The notes under the pieces: model-generated | Database searches by the model: none | What the model was told of the DNA's origin: nothing | What the model saw: the letters and a program-made list of their open reading frames with translations, nothing else | Position numbers and translations under genes: made by a program | DNA from: Luteococcus sp038433135 | GTDB lineage: Bacteria > Actinomycetota > Actinomycetes > Propionibacteriales > Propionibacteriaceae | Direction: 5' to 3' | DNA length: 64,000 nucleotides | Assembly (NCBI RefSeq): GCF_038433135.1 | Contig: NZ_JBCDMV010000007.1 | Location: forward strand, 1 to 64,000 | Shown here: one piece after another, positions 50,987 to 59,349 of the stretch | Numbering within the stretch: position 1 is the stretch's first letter | Layout of the letters: each line of letters opens with the position of its first letter

Positions 50987-52264
50987 GTGAGCGTCTCCTC
51001 CACCGCAGTCTTCATCTCGCGCATCCGCGGCCTGCCCGTCCTGGACGCCTCCGGCGACCAGGTGGGCCGGGTCCGCGACGTCGTGATCCAGCTGCGCACC
51101 CAGGGGCGCCCACCCCGGGTGAAGGGTCTGGTGGTGGAACTCTTCGCCCGTCGCCGGATCTTCGTGCCGATGATCCGGGTGCACGCCGTCGACGCCAGCC
51201 AGGTGGCGATCGAGGGCCAGGTGGACACCCGCCGGTTCAGCAAGCGCGACGCCGAGACCCTGGTGATCGATGACCTCTTCGACCGCACCATCAACCGCGC
51301 CGAGGGCCGCCGCGCCGCCATCTACGACGTCTCCATGAAGCCCACCCGCGCCCGCGAGTGGGAGGTGAGCGACGTGGCGCTGCGCGAGGTCAGCGCCAAT
51401 GGCCGCTTCCGGCTGGGCCAGCGCGGCCGCACCAGCATCGTCCGCTGGTCGGAGATCCCCAATCTGGTGCTCAATGCCCAGCAGGTCACCGACCACCTGG
51501 TTGCCCAGATGGCTGACATGAAACCGGCCGACATGGCCCGTGAGCTGCACGACATGGCTCCGGAGCGCCGGGCCGAGGTGGTGGAGCAGCTCGACGACGA
51601 GCAGCTGGCCGACGCCCTGGAGGAACTGCCCGAGGACGAGCAGGTGGAGCTGCTGACCGCCCTGGACAATGAACGCGCCGCCGACATCCTGGAGGAGATG
51701 AACCCGGACGACGCCGCGGACCTGATCAAGGAACTACCGGCCGAGATGGCCGAGGACCTGTTGCAGCGGATGGAGCCCGACGAGGCCGCCGACGTCCGCG
51801 GCCTGTTGATCTACGCCGACCTGACCGCGGGCGGCATGATGACCCCCGAACCCGTCGTGCTGGCCCCCGACGCCACGGTCGCCGAGGCCTTGGCGCGAGT
51901 CCGCGACGAGGAGCTCACCCCCGCCCTGGCCTCGATGGTCTTCATCTGCCGGCCGCCGCTGGACACCCCGTCGGGCCGTTTCCTGGGCATGGTGCACACC
52001 CAGCGGTTGCTGCGCGAGCCCCCGTCGATCCTGGTCTCCGGGCTGGTGGACGAGGGGCTGGAACCGATGCGCCCGCACAGCGCGCTGGCCGAGGTCAGCC
52101 GCTACTTCGCCACCTACAACCTGGTGGTGGCACCGGTGGTCAACGAGGAGAACCAGCTGGTGGGCGCGGTGGCCGTCGACGACCTGCTGGACCACATGTT
52201 GCCCACCGACTGGCGCGGGGAACAGCTGGACGGGGAGGACGATCGGGAGGTGAGCGGTGGCTGA
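50987..52264 (+). CDS. Soluble MgtE N-domain/CBS protein without a membrane channel
   Basis: 425 residues. Residues of about 1-160 contain two PRC-barrel-like segments (GLPVLDASGDQVGRVRDVV). Residues of about 165-290 form the MgtE N-terminal helical repeat (MAPERRAEVVEQLDDEQLADALEELPEDEQVELLTALDNERAADILEEM). The rest is a CBS pair. The transmembrane part of MgtE is absent, so it is not itself a transporter; it may sense magnesium or nucleotides. It overlaps the DUF1003 gene by 8 bp, so the two are likely partners. Confidence 0.87.
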   Translation: MSVSSTAVFISRIRGLPVLDASGDQVGRVRDVVIQLRTQGRPPRVKGLVVELFARRRIFVPMIRVHAVDASQVAIEGQVDTRRFSKRDAETLVIDDLFDRTINRAEGRRAAIYDVSMKPTRAREWEVSDVALREVSANGRFRLGQRGRTSIVRWSEIPNLVLNAQQVTDHLVAQMADMKPADMARELHDMAPERRAEVVEQLDDEQLADALEELPEDEQVELLTALDNERAADILEEMNPDDAADLIKELPAEMAEDLLQRMEPDEAADVRGLLIYADLTAGGMMTPEPVVLAPDATVAEALARVRDEELTPALASMVFICRPPLDTPSGRFLGMVHTQRLLREPPSILVSGLVDEGLEPMRPHSALAEVSRYFATYNLVVAPVVNEENQLVGAVAVDDLLDHMLPTDWRGEQLDGEDDREVSGG

Positions 52265-52817
52265 GGCACGCGAACGACTCAACACCCCCGGCAGCCGCAA
52301 GCGCGCCATCCTGCCCAAGGTGGAGCTGGACAGCGACTCCTTCGGCCGCTTCGCCGAATGGGTGGCCCGTTTCATGGGCACCGCCAAGTTCCTGGCCTGG
52401 ATGACCCTCTTCGTGATCGCCTGGGTCACGCTGAATGTGGTCAGCATCTGGCACTTCAAGTGGGATCCCTACCCCTTCATCCTGTTGAACCTGTTCTTCT
52501 CCACCCAGGCCTCCTATTCCGCCCCGTTGATCCTGCTGGCACAGAACCGGCAGGAGGCGCGTGACCGGTTGACCATGGAGGAGGACCGGCGGGTTGCCGC
52601 CCAGAGCCGGGCAGACATGGACTTCCTGGCCCGGGAGATCGCCAGCATCCGGATGACCATGGGTGAGATGGCCACCCGCGACTACCTGCGAGGCGAACTG
52701 CGCTCCGGCCTGCGGGAACTCCTGACCGAGCTGGAACGCGACGACGAGGCCGAGGGCGCCGAGCAGCGTCGGGAGAGCTGGCTGCGCGACCAGCGTGGCA
52801 AGGACTCCCGTCGCTGA
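52257..52817 (+). CDS. DUF1003 membrane protein
   Basis: 186 residues. Two transmembrane helices (about 42-62 and 72-94) sit in the DUF1003 core (FAWMTLFVIAWVTLNV-like, then DPYPFILLNLFFSTQASYSAPLILLAQNRQEARDR). The C-terminus is a charged coiled coil. DUF1003 proteins are often found with MgtE-like proteins in actinobacteria, as here. The function is unknown. Confidence 0.88.
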   Translation: MAEARERLNTPGSRKRAILPKVELDSDSFGRFAEWVARFMGTAKFLAWMTLFVIAWVTLNVVSIWHFKWDPYPFILLNLFFSTQASYSAPLILLAQNRQEARDRLTMEEDRRVAAQSRADMDFLAREIASIRMTMGEMATRDYLRGELRSGLRELLTELERDDEAEGAEQRRESWLRDQRGKDSRR

Positions 52818-52887
52818 CCCTGGCCCGATGACCGAGCCGGTCGAGGCCTGATTTGCAATACGACAACATGAGGAAAAGACTCACTAC

Positions 52888-54045
52888 ATGAGTGACGTTG
52901 AGAACCCGCTGTTGGGTCAGATCCGAGCAGCCCTGCACACCGTTGACGACCCCGAGATCCACCGTCCGATCACCGAACTGGGCATGGTGGACGACGTCAC
53001 CATCGATGACGCCGGCCACGCCCTGGTCAAGATCCTGCTGACCGTCTCCGGTTGCCCGCTGAAGGTGACCCTGCAGACGGAGGTGACCAAGGCCGTGATG
53101 GCCGTCGACGGTGTCAGCTCCGTCGAGGTGCAGCTCGGCGTGATGAACGACGAGCAGCGCGCCGCCCTGAAGCAGGTGCTGCGCGGCGGCGAGCCCGAGC
53201 GCCAGATCCAGTTCGCCCAGCCCGGCAACCTGACCAAGGTGATCGCGATCGCCTCCGGCAAGGGCGGCGTCGGCAAGAGCTCGGTGACGGTCAACCTGGC
53301 CAGCGCCCTGGCCGCGATGGGTCGCAGCGTCGGCATCCTGGACGCCGACATCTACGGCCACTCCGTGCCCGACATGCTCGGCCTGGGCGATGCCAAGCCC
53401 ACCGCCGTCGACGACATGATCATGCCCGTGCCCAGCCTGGGGATGAAGATCATCAGCGTCGGCATGCTGAAGCCGGAGCGCGACCAGGTGATCGCCTGGC
53501 GTGGTCCGATCCTGGACCGCGCGCTCACCCAGCTCCTGGCCGACGTCTACTGGGGTGACCTGGACTACCTGATCCTGGACCTGCCCCCGGGCACGGGCGA
53601 CGTGGCGATCAGCCTGGGCCAGAAGATCCCCAATTCCGAGGTGGTCGTGGTCACCACCCCGCAGGTGGCGGCCGCCGAGGTGGCCGAGCGGGCTGGCACG
53701 ATTGCCGCGATCATGCAGCAGCGGGTGATCGGCGTCGTGGAGAACATGTCCTATCTGGAGGCCACCTGCCCGCACTGTGACCAGACGCACCGGGTGGACC
53801 TGTTCGGCCACGGCGGCGGTCAGGCCGTCGCCGACACCCTCACCGAGCGGCTCGGCTACGAGATCCCGCTGCTGGCCCAGATCCCGATCGAGCAGCACCT
53901 GCGGGAGGGCGGTGACCAGGGCGCGCCGATCGTGGTGAACCAGCCCGAGGCCGCCTCCGCGAAGGCGCTGCAGGCCCTGGCCCAGCAGATCGACGGCCGC
54001 CAGCGTGGCCTGGCGGGCAAGCAGTTGGGGGTCAGCCCCGTCTGA
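52888..54045 (+). CDS. mrp: Mrp/NBP35 family iron-sulfur cluster carrier ATPase
   Basis: 385 residues. An N-terminal DUF59 (MIP18) domain (about 8-85) leads to a P-loop ATPase with the deviant Walker A GKGGVGKSS at 124-132, LDLPPGTGD, and the cluster-binding CPHC motif in the C-terminal half. It is expected to carry or insert iron-sulfur clusters in the cytoplasm. It is convergent with tatB with a gap of only 17 nt. Confidence 0.94.
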   Translation: MSDVENPLLGQIRAALHTVDDPEIHRPITELGMVDDVTIDDAGHALVKILLTVSGCPLKVTLQTEVTKAVMAVDGVSSVEVQLGVMNDEQRAALKQVLRGGEPERQIQFAQPGNLTKVIAIASGKGGVGKSSVTVNLASALAAMGRSVGILDADIYGHSVPDMLGLGDAKPTAVDDMIMPVPSLGMKIISVGMLKPERDQVIAWRGPILDRALTQLLADVYWGDLDYLILDLPPGTGDVAISLGQKIPNSEVVVVTTPQVAAAEVAERAGTIAAIMQQRVIGVVENMSYLEATCPHCDQTHRVDLFGHGGGQAVADTLTERLGYEIPLLAQIPIEQHLREGGDQGAPIVVNQPEAASAKALQALAQQIDGRQRGLAGKQLGVSPV

Positions 54046-54062
54046 CTACCGTCCGTTGCCCC

Positions 54063-54476
54063 TCAGGTGGCGTCGACGTCGAAGGGGACTCCCCCGGCGG
54101 CCGCACCGACAGCGTCGAAATTGCCGGCGTCCTCCAGCTCGTGCCGGAGGTCCTCCCCCATCATCTTGGCGTCCTTGAGATCGGTGTCCAGGTCACTACG
54201 GACATCCGACAGGTCGGACTTGAGCTCGTCGATGTCGGCCTGCATGTCGTCCAGCAGGTGCTTCTGGATGAAGGTCTTGGGGTGCAGGTCACGGATGTCC
54301 AGGTTGGCGTACTCCGGGCCCAGCTCTGCGCGCAGCTGGTCCTGGGCATTGTTGGCGATGTTGCGTAGGAAGAAGACCACGCGGGCAGCCTTGCGGCTCA
54401 GCTCCGGGATCTTCTCCGGGCCGAACATGATGGTCGCCAGCACGGCGAGCATGAGGAATTCCTGGATTCCGGGCAC
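54063..54476 (-). CDS. tatB: Sec-independent protein translocase subunit TatB
   Basis: 137 residues. It has an N-terminal transmembrane helix (about 3-18) ending in FGPEKIPEL, the TatA/TatB hinge, followed by an amphipathic helix with VVFFLRNIANNAQDQLRAELGPEYANLDIRDLHP, which marks TatB rather than TatA. It recognises twin-arginine signal peptides with TatC. GTG 54476 is placed six bases after TAGGCT. In actinobacteria tatB commonly follows sigE-rseA-htrA. Confidence 0.92.
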   Translation of the reverse strand: MPGIQEFLMLAVLATIMFGPEKIPELSRKAARVVFFLRNIANNAQDQLRAELGPEYANLDIRDLHPKTFIQKHLLDDMQADIDELKSDLSDVRSDLDTDLKDAKMMGEDLRHELEDAGNFDAVGAAAGGVPFDVDAT

Positions 54477-54482
54477 GGCGTC

Positions 54483-54488
54483 AGCCTA
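54483..54488 (-). promoter_or_regulatory. -10 box TAGGCT for leaderless tatB
   Basis: TAGGCT, then six bases, then GTG 54476. This gives tatB its own promoter within the sigE-rseA-tatB block. Confidence 0.65.
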
Positions 54489-54517
54489 GTCGCGCCGGAC
54501 CGGCGGCGCGAAGCGGG

Positions 54518-55414
54518 TCACCGGCCACGTTGCCCGGCCAGGGCACGCAGACCCATCCGGACCCGCTCCATCCCCTCGCCGGTGACGGCCTGCTCGTGCG
54601 GCAGGGCCGCCACGGCGGCCTCGCCCATGGCCCGGTCGCTGGCCAGCACGCAGTAGACGGTCTCGCCGGACTGCCAGGCCTGGCGGAACTGGTCGTCGGC
54701 CCCGTCCGGGTGACCGCTCAGTCGGCCGCGATGCTGCACCACCAGGACCGACCCCTCGGCCGAGGCGTAGATGCTGCGCACCTTGTCGGGGGCGCCGGTG
54801 ACGTCCAGATCCACCCGGGGCAGCCCCGTGAGTTCGTCGGGGCAGCTGAAGGAGCGCGGGCAGTCCTCGTCATCGTCGGCAACCGGTGCCGAACTGACGA
54901 CGGGTTGGGACATGCTCGCCTGGCCGGCGCTGCTCACTCTTGAGGTCGAGGCCGCGGCTCGACCCAACAGGCCGGTGGGATTCCCCGAGAGGGCCACGCT
55001 GCCGGCGTCGGGATCATCGACGGTGGGCAGCTGCGGCGCCATCAGCCAGGCACCGCCAAAGGCTCCCACCACTCCCGCCGTGGTCATGGAGCCCAGCGCG
55101 GCCACCCGGATCCGGCGGCGGCGCCGCGGGCTGGGCAGGCAGCCGGAGCGCTCCGGGGAGAGCCACAGCTGTCGATCCGCCTCGGCCCCGGCGATGGCCA
55201 CCAGCCGGTCGGCCAGGTGACAGGGCGCGGCCGGTGCGGAGTCGGCGGCACAGCTGGTCAGCAGCGTGCGAAGCTGGTTGATTTCGACCAGTTCCCGGCG
55301 GCAGTCGCGGCAGTCCACCAAGTGGGCGGCCACCTCGTCGCGCCGCTCGACGGGAAGTGCCTGGTCGGCATAGGCGGTCAGCTCGTCGTGGCAGTGCTCG
55401 CAGGTGATCGCCAT
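54518..55414 (-). CDS. Anti-sigma factor RseA-like (zinc finger)
   Basis: 298 residues. The N-terminal zinc-binding domain has CEHC and HLVDCRDC (His31, Cys35, Cys38), typical of ZAS anti-sigma factors that bind ECF sigma factors. A transmembrane helix (about 104-125) is followed by an external domain of about 170 residues. It is encoded one base after sigE and should hold SigE inactive until stress. It is the equivalent of Rv1222; no protease gene htrA follows it here. Confidence 0.88.
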   Translation of the reverse strand: MAITCEHCHDELTAYADQALPVERRDEVAAHLVDCRDCRRELVEINQLRTLLTSCAADSAPAAPCHLADRLVAIAGAEADRQLWLSPERSGCLPSPRRRRRIRVAALGSMTTAGVVGAFGGAWLMAPQLPTVDDPDAGSVALSGNPTGLLGRAAASTSRVSSAGQASMSQPVVSSAPVADDDEDCPRSFSCPDELTGLPRVDLDVTGAPDKVRSIYASAEGSVLVVQHRGRLSGHPDGADDQFRQAWQSGETVYCVLASDRAMGEAAVAALPHEQAVTGEGMERVRMGLRALAGQRGR

Positions 55415-55415
55415 C

Positions 55416-56051
55416 TCACACCCCCGCCGTCTTCAGCCGCCGGGCCGCCAGTTCGTCGCGGCTGGGGCTGATCCCCAGATAGCGTTCCCGGTCCGCGGTG
55501 GGGCGGCGGTGCGCCAGCGCCTCGCGCAGCTGGGAGCGCCCGCGGTGGATCCGGCTGCGCACAGTGCCCACCTTGACGTCCAGCACCTGGGCGATCTCGT
55601 CATAGCTGAGGCCCTCGATGTCGCACAGAACCACGCAGACCCGGTATTCGGGGCTCAGCGCCGCCAGCGCGGCGGCGACATCGGCGTCCATGCTGGCGTC
55701 GTCGTAGAGCTCACCGGGCGAGGCCTGTTCGTCGACGACGCGTTCGCTGGCCTCGGCCATCGGGTCCATCCGGATCCGATGCTTGCGTCGGGCTCCGTCC
55801 AGGAAGAGGTTGGTGGTGATCCGGTGCAGCCAGCCCTCCAGCGTGCCCGGGGTGAAGTTGTTGATGGATTTGAAGACCCGGACGAAGACGTCCTGGGTGA
55901 GGTCCTCGGCGTCGGGGCGGTTGCCGGTGAGTCGGTAGGCCAGCCGGTAGACCTGGTCGGAATGGTCCCGCACCAGCTCTTCCCAGGTGGGCGGCGTCCA
56001 TTCGGGCGCGGCGTCTGGGGCCGCAGGCGCCTGCCGCGTGCTCCTGAACAT
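55416..56051 (-). CDS. sigE: ECF RNA polymerase sigma factor SigE
   Basis: 211 residues. Region 2 is VYRLAYRLTGNRPDAEDLTQDVFVRVFKSINNF, followed by LEGWLHRITTNLFLDGARRK. Region 4 is LSPEYRVCVVLCDIEGLSYDEIAQVLDVKVGTVRSRIHRGRSQLREAL. It matches actinobacterial SigE, the envelope-stress sigma factor. AAGGAGGAG precedes the ATG. A GGAAC-N17-CGTT promoter 92 nt upstream suggests that it transcribes itself. Confidence 0.92.
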   Translation of the reverse strand: MFRSTRQAPAAPDAAPEWTPPTWEELVRDHSDQVYRLAYRLTGNRPDAEDLTQDVFVRVFKSINNFTPGTLEGWLHRITTNLFLDGARRKHRIRMDPMAEASERVVDEQASPGELYDDASMDADVAAALAALSPEYRVCVVLCDIEGLSYDEIAQVLDVKVGTVRSRIHRGRSQLREALAHRRPTADRERYLGISPSRDELAARRLKTAGV

Positions 56052-56142
56052 CCGCGCTCCTCCTTGCTCGTCAGCTGTCTGTCTCCATGAAAGCCACCGC
56101 GCCTGTGAAGAGCCTGTGACCGGGCCATCTCGTCACCTGACC

Positions 56143-56168
56143 AACGTCGCCCAAGGTCCGGAAGTTCC
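56143..56168 (-). promoter_or_regulatory. SigE-type ECF promoter of sigE
   Basis: On the minus strand GGAAC (56168-56164) and CGTT (56146-56143) are separated by exactly 17 bases. This is the ECF consensus used by SigE/SigR-like factors, and indicates positive autoregulation of sigE-rseA. Confidence 0.75.
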
Positions 56169-56185
56169 CACGGACCAGCAAATCG

Positions 56186-57103
56186 TCAGAGGTCAGCGGC
56201 TTCCAGCAGCGCACCGAAGGCCGCGGCCTCGGCGTCGGTGGCATTGGGCAGCGGGGAGCGCACCCCGCCGACGGCGAAGCCCTGGTGGGCCAGCCCGGCC
56301 TTGACCAGCATCACGCCCTGGGTGGCGAAGACCCCGGTGAAGACCGGCAGCAGTGCCTGGTGCAGCGCCAGCGCCTGGTCGATCCGGCCGGCAACGAAGG
56401 CGTCGATCAGCTCCCGGAAGCGCCGCCCGGTGAAGTGGGTGGAGGTACCCACCACACCCACGCCACCGACGCTGAGCAGTGGCAGCGTCATCGCGTCATC
56501 GCCGGAATAGTAGGTCAGGGTGGATTCCGCGATCACTCGCGCGGAGGCCGCCAGATCGCCCTTGGCGTCCTTCACTCCGACGATGTTGGGGTGCTTGGCC
56601 ATCTCGATCAGGGTGTTGGACTCGATCTGCACGCCGGCGCGGTGCGGAATGTCGTAGGCCATCACCGGCAACTCCGTGGCGTCGGCGACGTCCAGGAAGT
56701 GCTTCAGGATGCCGCGCTGCGGAGGCTTGGAGTAATACGGTGTGACCACCAGCAGGCCGTCAGCGCCGGCATCGGCGGCCTGACGGGCCAGCTCGGCGGT
56801 GTGGTGCGTGTCGAAGGTGCCGACGCCGGCGACGATCTGCGCCCGATCCCCCACCTCCTCCACGACGGCGGCCACCAGCGCAGCCTTCTCCTCGTCGGTG
56901 GTGGTGGGCGATTCCCCGGTGGTGCCATTGATCACCAGGGCGTCATTGCACTGTTCGTCCACCAACCGGACGGCGAGCTGGCGGGCGCGCGGCAGATCCA
57001 GGGCGCCGTCGGCCGTGAACGGGGTGACCATGGCGGTCATCACCCGCCCAAAGACGGGCTCAACCCGCTCCGCGGCAGGGTCGGTGGGGGTCGCAAGACT
57101 CAT
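56186..57103 (-). CDS. dapA: 4-hydroxy-tetrahydrodipicolinate synthase
   Basis: 305 residues; a (beta/alpha)8 class I aldolase. Motifs are INGTTGESPTT, the YYSKPPQRGILKHF tyrosine region, AYDIPHRAGV and the Schiff-base lysine in IVGVKDAKGDL. It condenses pyruvate with aspartate semialdehyde in the lysine/diaminopimelate pathway; dapE lies 5 kb away. ATG 57103 has a TAGGAT box seven bases upstream, so the longer frame is rejected. Confidence 0.95.
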   Translation of the reverse strand: MSLATPTDPAAERVEPVFGRVMTAMVTPFTADGALDLPRARQLAVRLVDEQCNDALVINGTTGESPTTTDEEKAALVAAVVEEVGDRAQIVAGVGTFDTHHTAELARQAADAGADGLLVVTPYYSKPPQRGILKHFLDVADATELPVMAYDIPHRAGVQIESNTLIEMAKHPNIVGVKDAKGDLAASARVIAESTLTYYSGDDAMTLPLLSVGGVGVVGTSTHFTGRRFRELIDAFVAGRIDQALALHQALLPVFTGVFATQGVMLVKAGLAHQGFAVGGVRSPLPNATDAEAAAFGALLEAADL

Positions 57104-57110
57104 GCGCGTC

Positions 57111-57116
57111 ATCCTA
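57111..57116 (-). promoter_or_regulatory. -10 box TAGGAT for leaderless dapA
   Basis: TAGGAT, then seven bases, then ATG 57103. Confidence 0.65.
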
Positions 57117-57155
57117 GACCGTTCACCATGGTCGGTGCCCGTGGCCCACTTTGGG

Positions 57156-57161
57156 TAGGCT
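57156..57161 (+). promoter_or_regulatory. -10 box TAGGCT for leaderless O-methyltransferase gene
   Basis: TAGGCT, then TGGCAC, then GTG 57168. Confidence 0.65.
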
Positions 57162-57167
57162 TGGCAC

Positions 57168-57833
57168 GTGACCGATCCCAGCAGCAACACCACCAGCTCC
57201 TCCCTGCCCCTTGATGCGCGCTCCTGGGGCTACGCCGAGGATTTCGTCCGCCCCGACGAGCGGATCCGTGACGCGCGCAACCAGGCCGTCGAACTGGGCA
57301 TCGAGACCATCAGCAATGGCACCGTGGCCGCGCTGCGTTTCCTGGCGCGGATGGTGCAGGCCAAGGCCGTGGTGGAGATCGGTACCGGCAGCGGCGTCTC
57401 CGGGCTGGCTCTCTACGAGGGGATGGGCTCCGAGGGCATCATCACCAGCATCGATCCGCAGTCCGACCGGCAGGCCACGGCCCGCAAGGAGTTCACCGAC
57501 GCCGGGATCCGCTCCAACCGGATCCGGCTGATCGCCGGCACCCCACTGGATGTGCTGCCCAAGCTGCGCGACGGGGCCTACGACCTGGTCTTCATCAACG
57601 GCGACAAGCTGGAGTACGTGGAATACGTGGCGCAGGCGCTGCGGCTGCTGCGTCACGGCGGCGTGGTGGTGCTGCACGACGCCCTGTGGCAGAACAAGGT
57701 GGCGGATCCGGACAATGAGGATGACGAGACGGTGATCATCCGCGAGGCGCTGGCCGCGGTGGAGCAGACCGAGGAGTTCACCTCCCTGCTGCTGCCCGTC
57801 GGCGACGGCCTACTGGCGGCCATCAAGGCCTGA
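57168..57833 (+). CDS. O-methyltransferase (Rv1220c-like)
   Basis: 221 residues. It belongs to the catechol-O-methyltransferase-like SAM enzymes: VVEIGTGSGVSGLALYEGM, SIDPQSDRQATARKEF, DLVFINGDKLEYVEYVAQAL and LHDALWQNKV. In actinobacteria it lies next to sigE, as here, but its substrate is not known. The start GTG at 57168 agrees with the leaderless box. A perfect terminator follows. Confidence 0.88.
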   Translation: MTDPSSNTTSSSLPLDARSWGYAEDFVRPDERIRDARNQAVELGIETISNGTVAALRFLARMVQAKAVVEIGTGSGVSGLALYEGMGSEGIITSIDPQSDRQATARKEFTDAGIRSNRIRLIAGTPLDVLPKLRDGAYDLVFINGDKLEYVEYVAQALRLLRHGGVVVLHDALWQNKVADPDNEDDETVIIREALAAVEQTEEFTSLLLPVGDGLLAAIKA

Positions 57834-57869
57834 CCCCTTCGACCAGCCCCGGGGAACCATCCCCAACGG

Positions 57870-57909
57870 ATTGCGGCCTCGCTCCCCTCTCGGTGAGCGA
57901 GGCCGCAAT
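57870..57909. terminator. Bidirectional terminator between O-methyltransferase gene and glgC
   Basis: A perfect 14-bp stem (57870-57883 with 57896-57909) and a 12-nt loop, placed between two convergent genes. Confidence 0.85.
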
Positions 57910-57933
57910 TGGTGGTGCTGCGGTAGCGCTGGC

Positions 57934-59163
57934 TCAGACGGCCGGCGGGATCACGAGCCCCTTGCCCACCACGGTGATGCCGCCATCGCTGACGGTGAAG
58001 CCGCGGGCGCGGTCCAGTTCGTGGTCGACGCCGATCTCCACGCCGTCGGGAACGATCACGTTCTTGTCCAGGATGGCGTTGTGCACCACGGCATTGCGGC
58101 CGATCCGCACCCCGCTCATCAGGATCGACGAGTCCACCCGCGCCCACTTCTCGATGTACACGTCGGGGCTCATCACGGTGCGGTCCACGTCGCCACCGGA
58201 GATGATGCAGCCGGGCGAGACGATCGAGTCCTCGGCATTGCCGCGCATGGTGAACTTGGCGCCGGGCGCCTGCACCTGGGTGGTCCAGATGGGCCACTTG
58301 TCGTTGTACAGGTTGAACTGCGGCACGACGCTGACCAGATCCATGTGGGCCTCGTGGTAGGCGTCGATGGTGCCCACGTCACGCCAGTAGTTGCGATCCT
58401 CGTCGGTGGCGCCGGGGACGACATTGGCAGTGAAGTCGTAGACCAGGGCCTCGCCCTTGGCGACGAAGGACGGGATGATGTCGCCGCCCATGTCATGACC
58501 CGCATTCGGGTCATTGGCGTCGGCCTCCAGCGCGTCGATCAGCGCCTCGGTGGTGAAGATGTAGTTGCCCATGGAGGCGAAGGACTCGTCGGGCGAATCC
58601 GGCAGGCCGGGCGGATCGGCGGGCTTCTCCAGGAACTGCTTGATCTTGCCACCGTCTTCGGCGTCGATGATGCCGAAGGCGTGGGCCTCGGAGCGCGGAA
58701 CCCGGATGCCGGCCACGGTGCACTGCAGGCCGGATTGGATGTGCGCGTCCAGCATCTGGCTGACGTCCATCCGGTAGATGTTGTCCGCGCCGAAGACCAC
58801 GATGTAGTCGGGCCTCTCGTCGCGGATCAGGTTCATCGACTGGTAGATGGCATCCGCGCTGCCCTGGTACCACTGGGGGCCGAGGCGCTGCTGGGCCGGC
58901 ACCGGGGTGACGTAGTTGCCCAGCATGGTGGACATCCGCCAGGTCAGTGAGATGTGACGGTCAAGGGAGTGCGACTTGTACTGCGTGAGCACGCAGATCT
59001 GGCGCAGTTCGGAGTTGGCCAGATTGGACAGCACGAAGTCGATCAGGCGGTAGGTACCGCCGAAGGGAACGGCAGGCTTGGCCCGGTCAGCGGTGAGGGG
59101 CATGAGGCGTTTTCCCTCGCCGCCTGCGAGGACGATGGAGAGCACCTTTGGTCTTGTGGACAT
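57934..59163 (-). CDS. glgC: Glucose-1-phosphate adenylyltransferase
   Basis: 409 residues. The nucleotidyltransferase signature SIVLAGGEGKRLMPLTADRAKPAVPFGG is at the N-terminus, followed by WYQGSADAIYQ, and a left-handed beta-helix at the C-terminus (SIVSPGCIISGG and VVHNAILDKNV). It makes ADP-glucose for glycogen or alpha-glucan. The ATG at 59163 has TAGGTT six bases upstream. It is divergent from glgA. Confidence 0.95.
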   Translation of the reverse strand: MSTRPKVLSIVLAGGEGKRLMPLTADRAKPAVPFGGTYRLIDFVLSNLANSELRQICVLTQYKSHSLDRHISLTWRMSTMLGNYVTPVPAQQRLGPQWYQGSADAIYQSMNLIRDERPDYIVVFGADNIYRMDVSQMLDAHIQSGLQCTVAGIRVPRSEAHAFGIIDAEDGGKIKQFLEKPADPPGLPDSPDESFASMGNYIFTTEALIDALEADANDPNAGHDMGGDIIPSFVAKGEALVYDFTANVVPGATDEDRNYWRDVGTIDAYHEAHMDLVSVVPQFNLYNDKWPIWTTQVQAPGAKFTMRGNAEDSIVSPGCIISGGDVDRTVMSPDVYIEKWARVDSSILMSGVRIGRNAVVHNAILDKNVIVPDGVEIGVDHELDRARGFTVSDGGITVVGKGLVIPPAV

Positions 59164-59169
59164 GAGCTG

Positions 59170-59175
59170 AACCTA
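59170..59175 (-). promoter_or_regulatory. -10 box TAGGTT for leaderless glgC
   Basis: TAGGTT, then CAGCTC, then ATG 59163. Confidence 0.65.
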
Positions 59176-59349
59176 TTGCGCCGAGGCCAACTTCCACAAG
59201 GCACATTGGGTGAAATGGTCTGACTTTCACCCAGAGACCCCCCGATTGTCACCGGCCGTGGGGGCCGGGGGCGAGAAGCGCGGGCCGACGCGTGAAACGC
59301 TGCCAGCGAAACCATTGTGGGCACCCCGGCGCTGTGCAAGCATCACATC

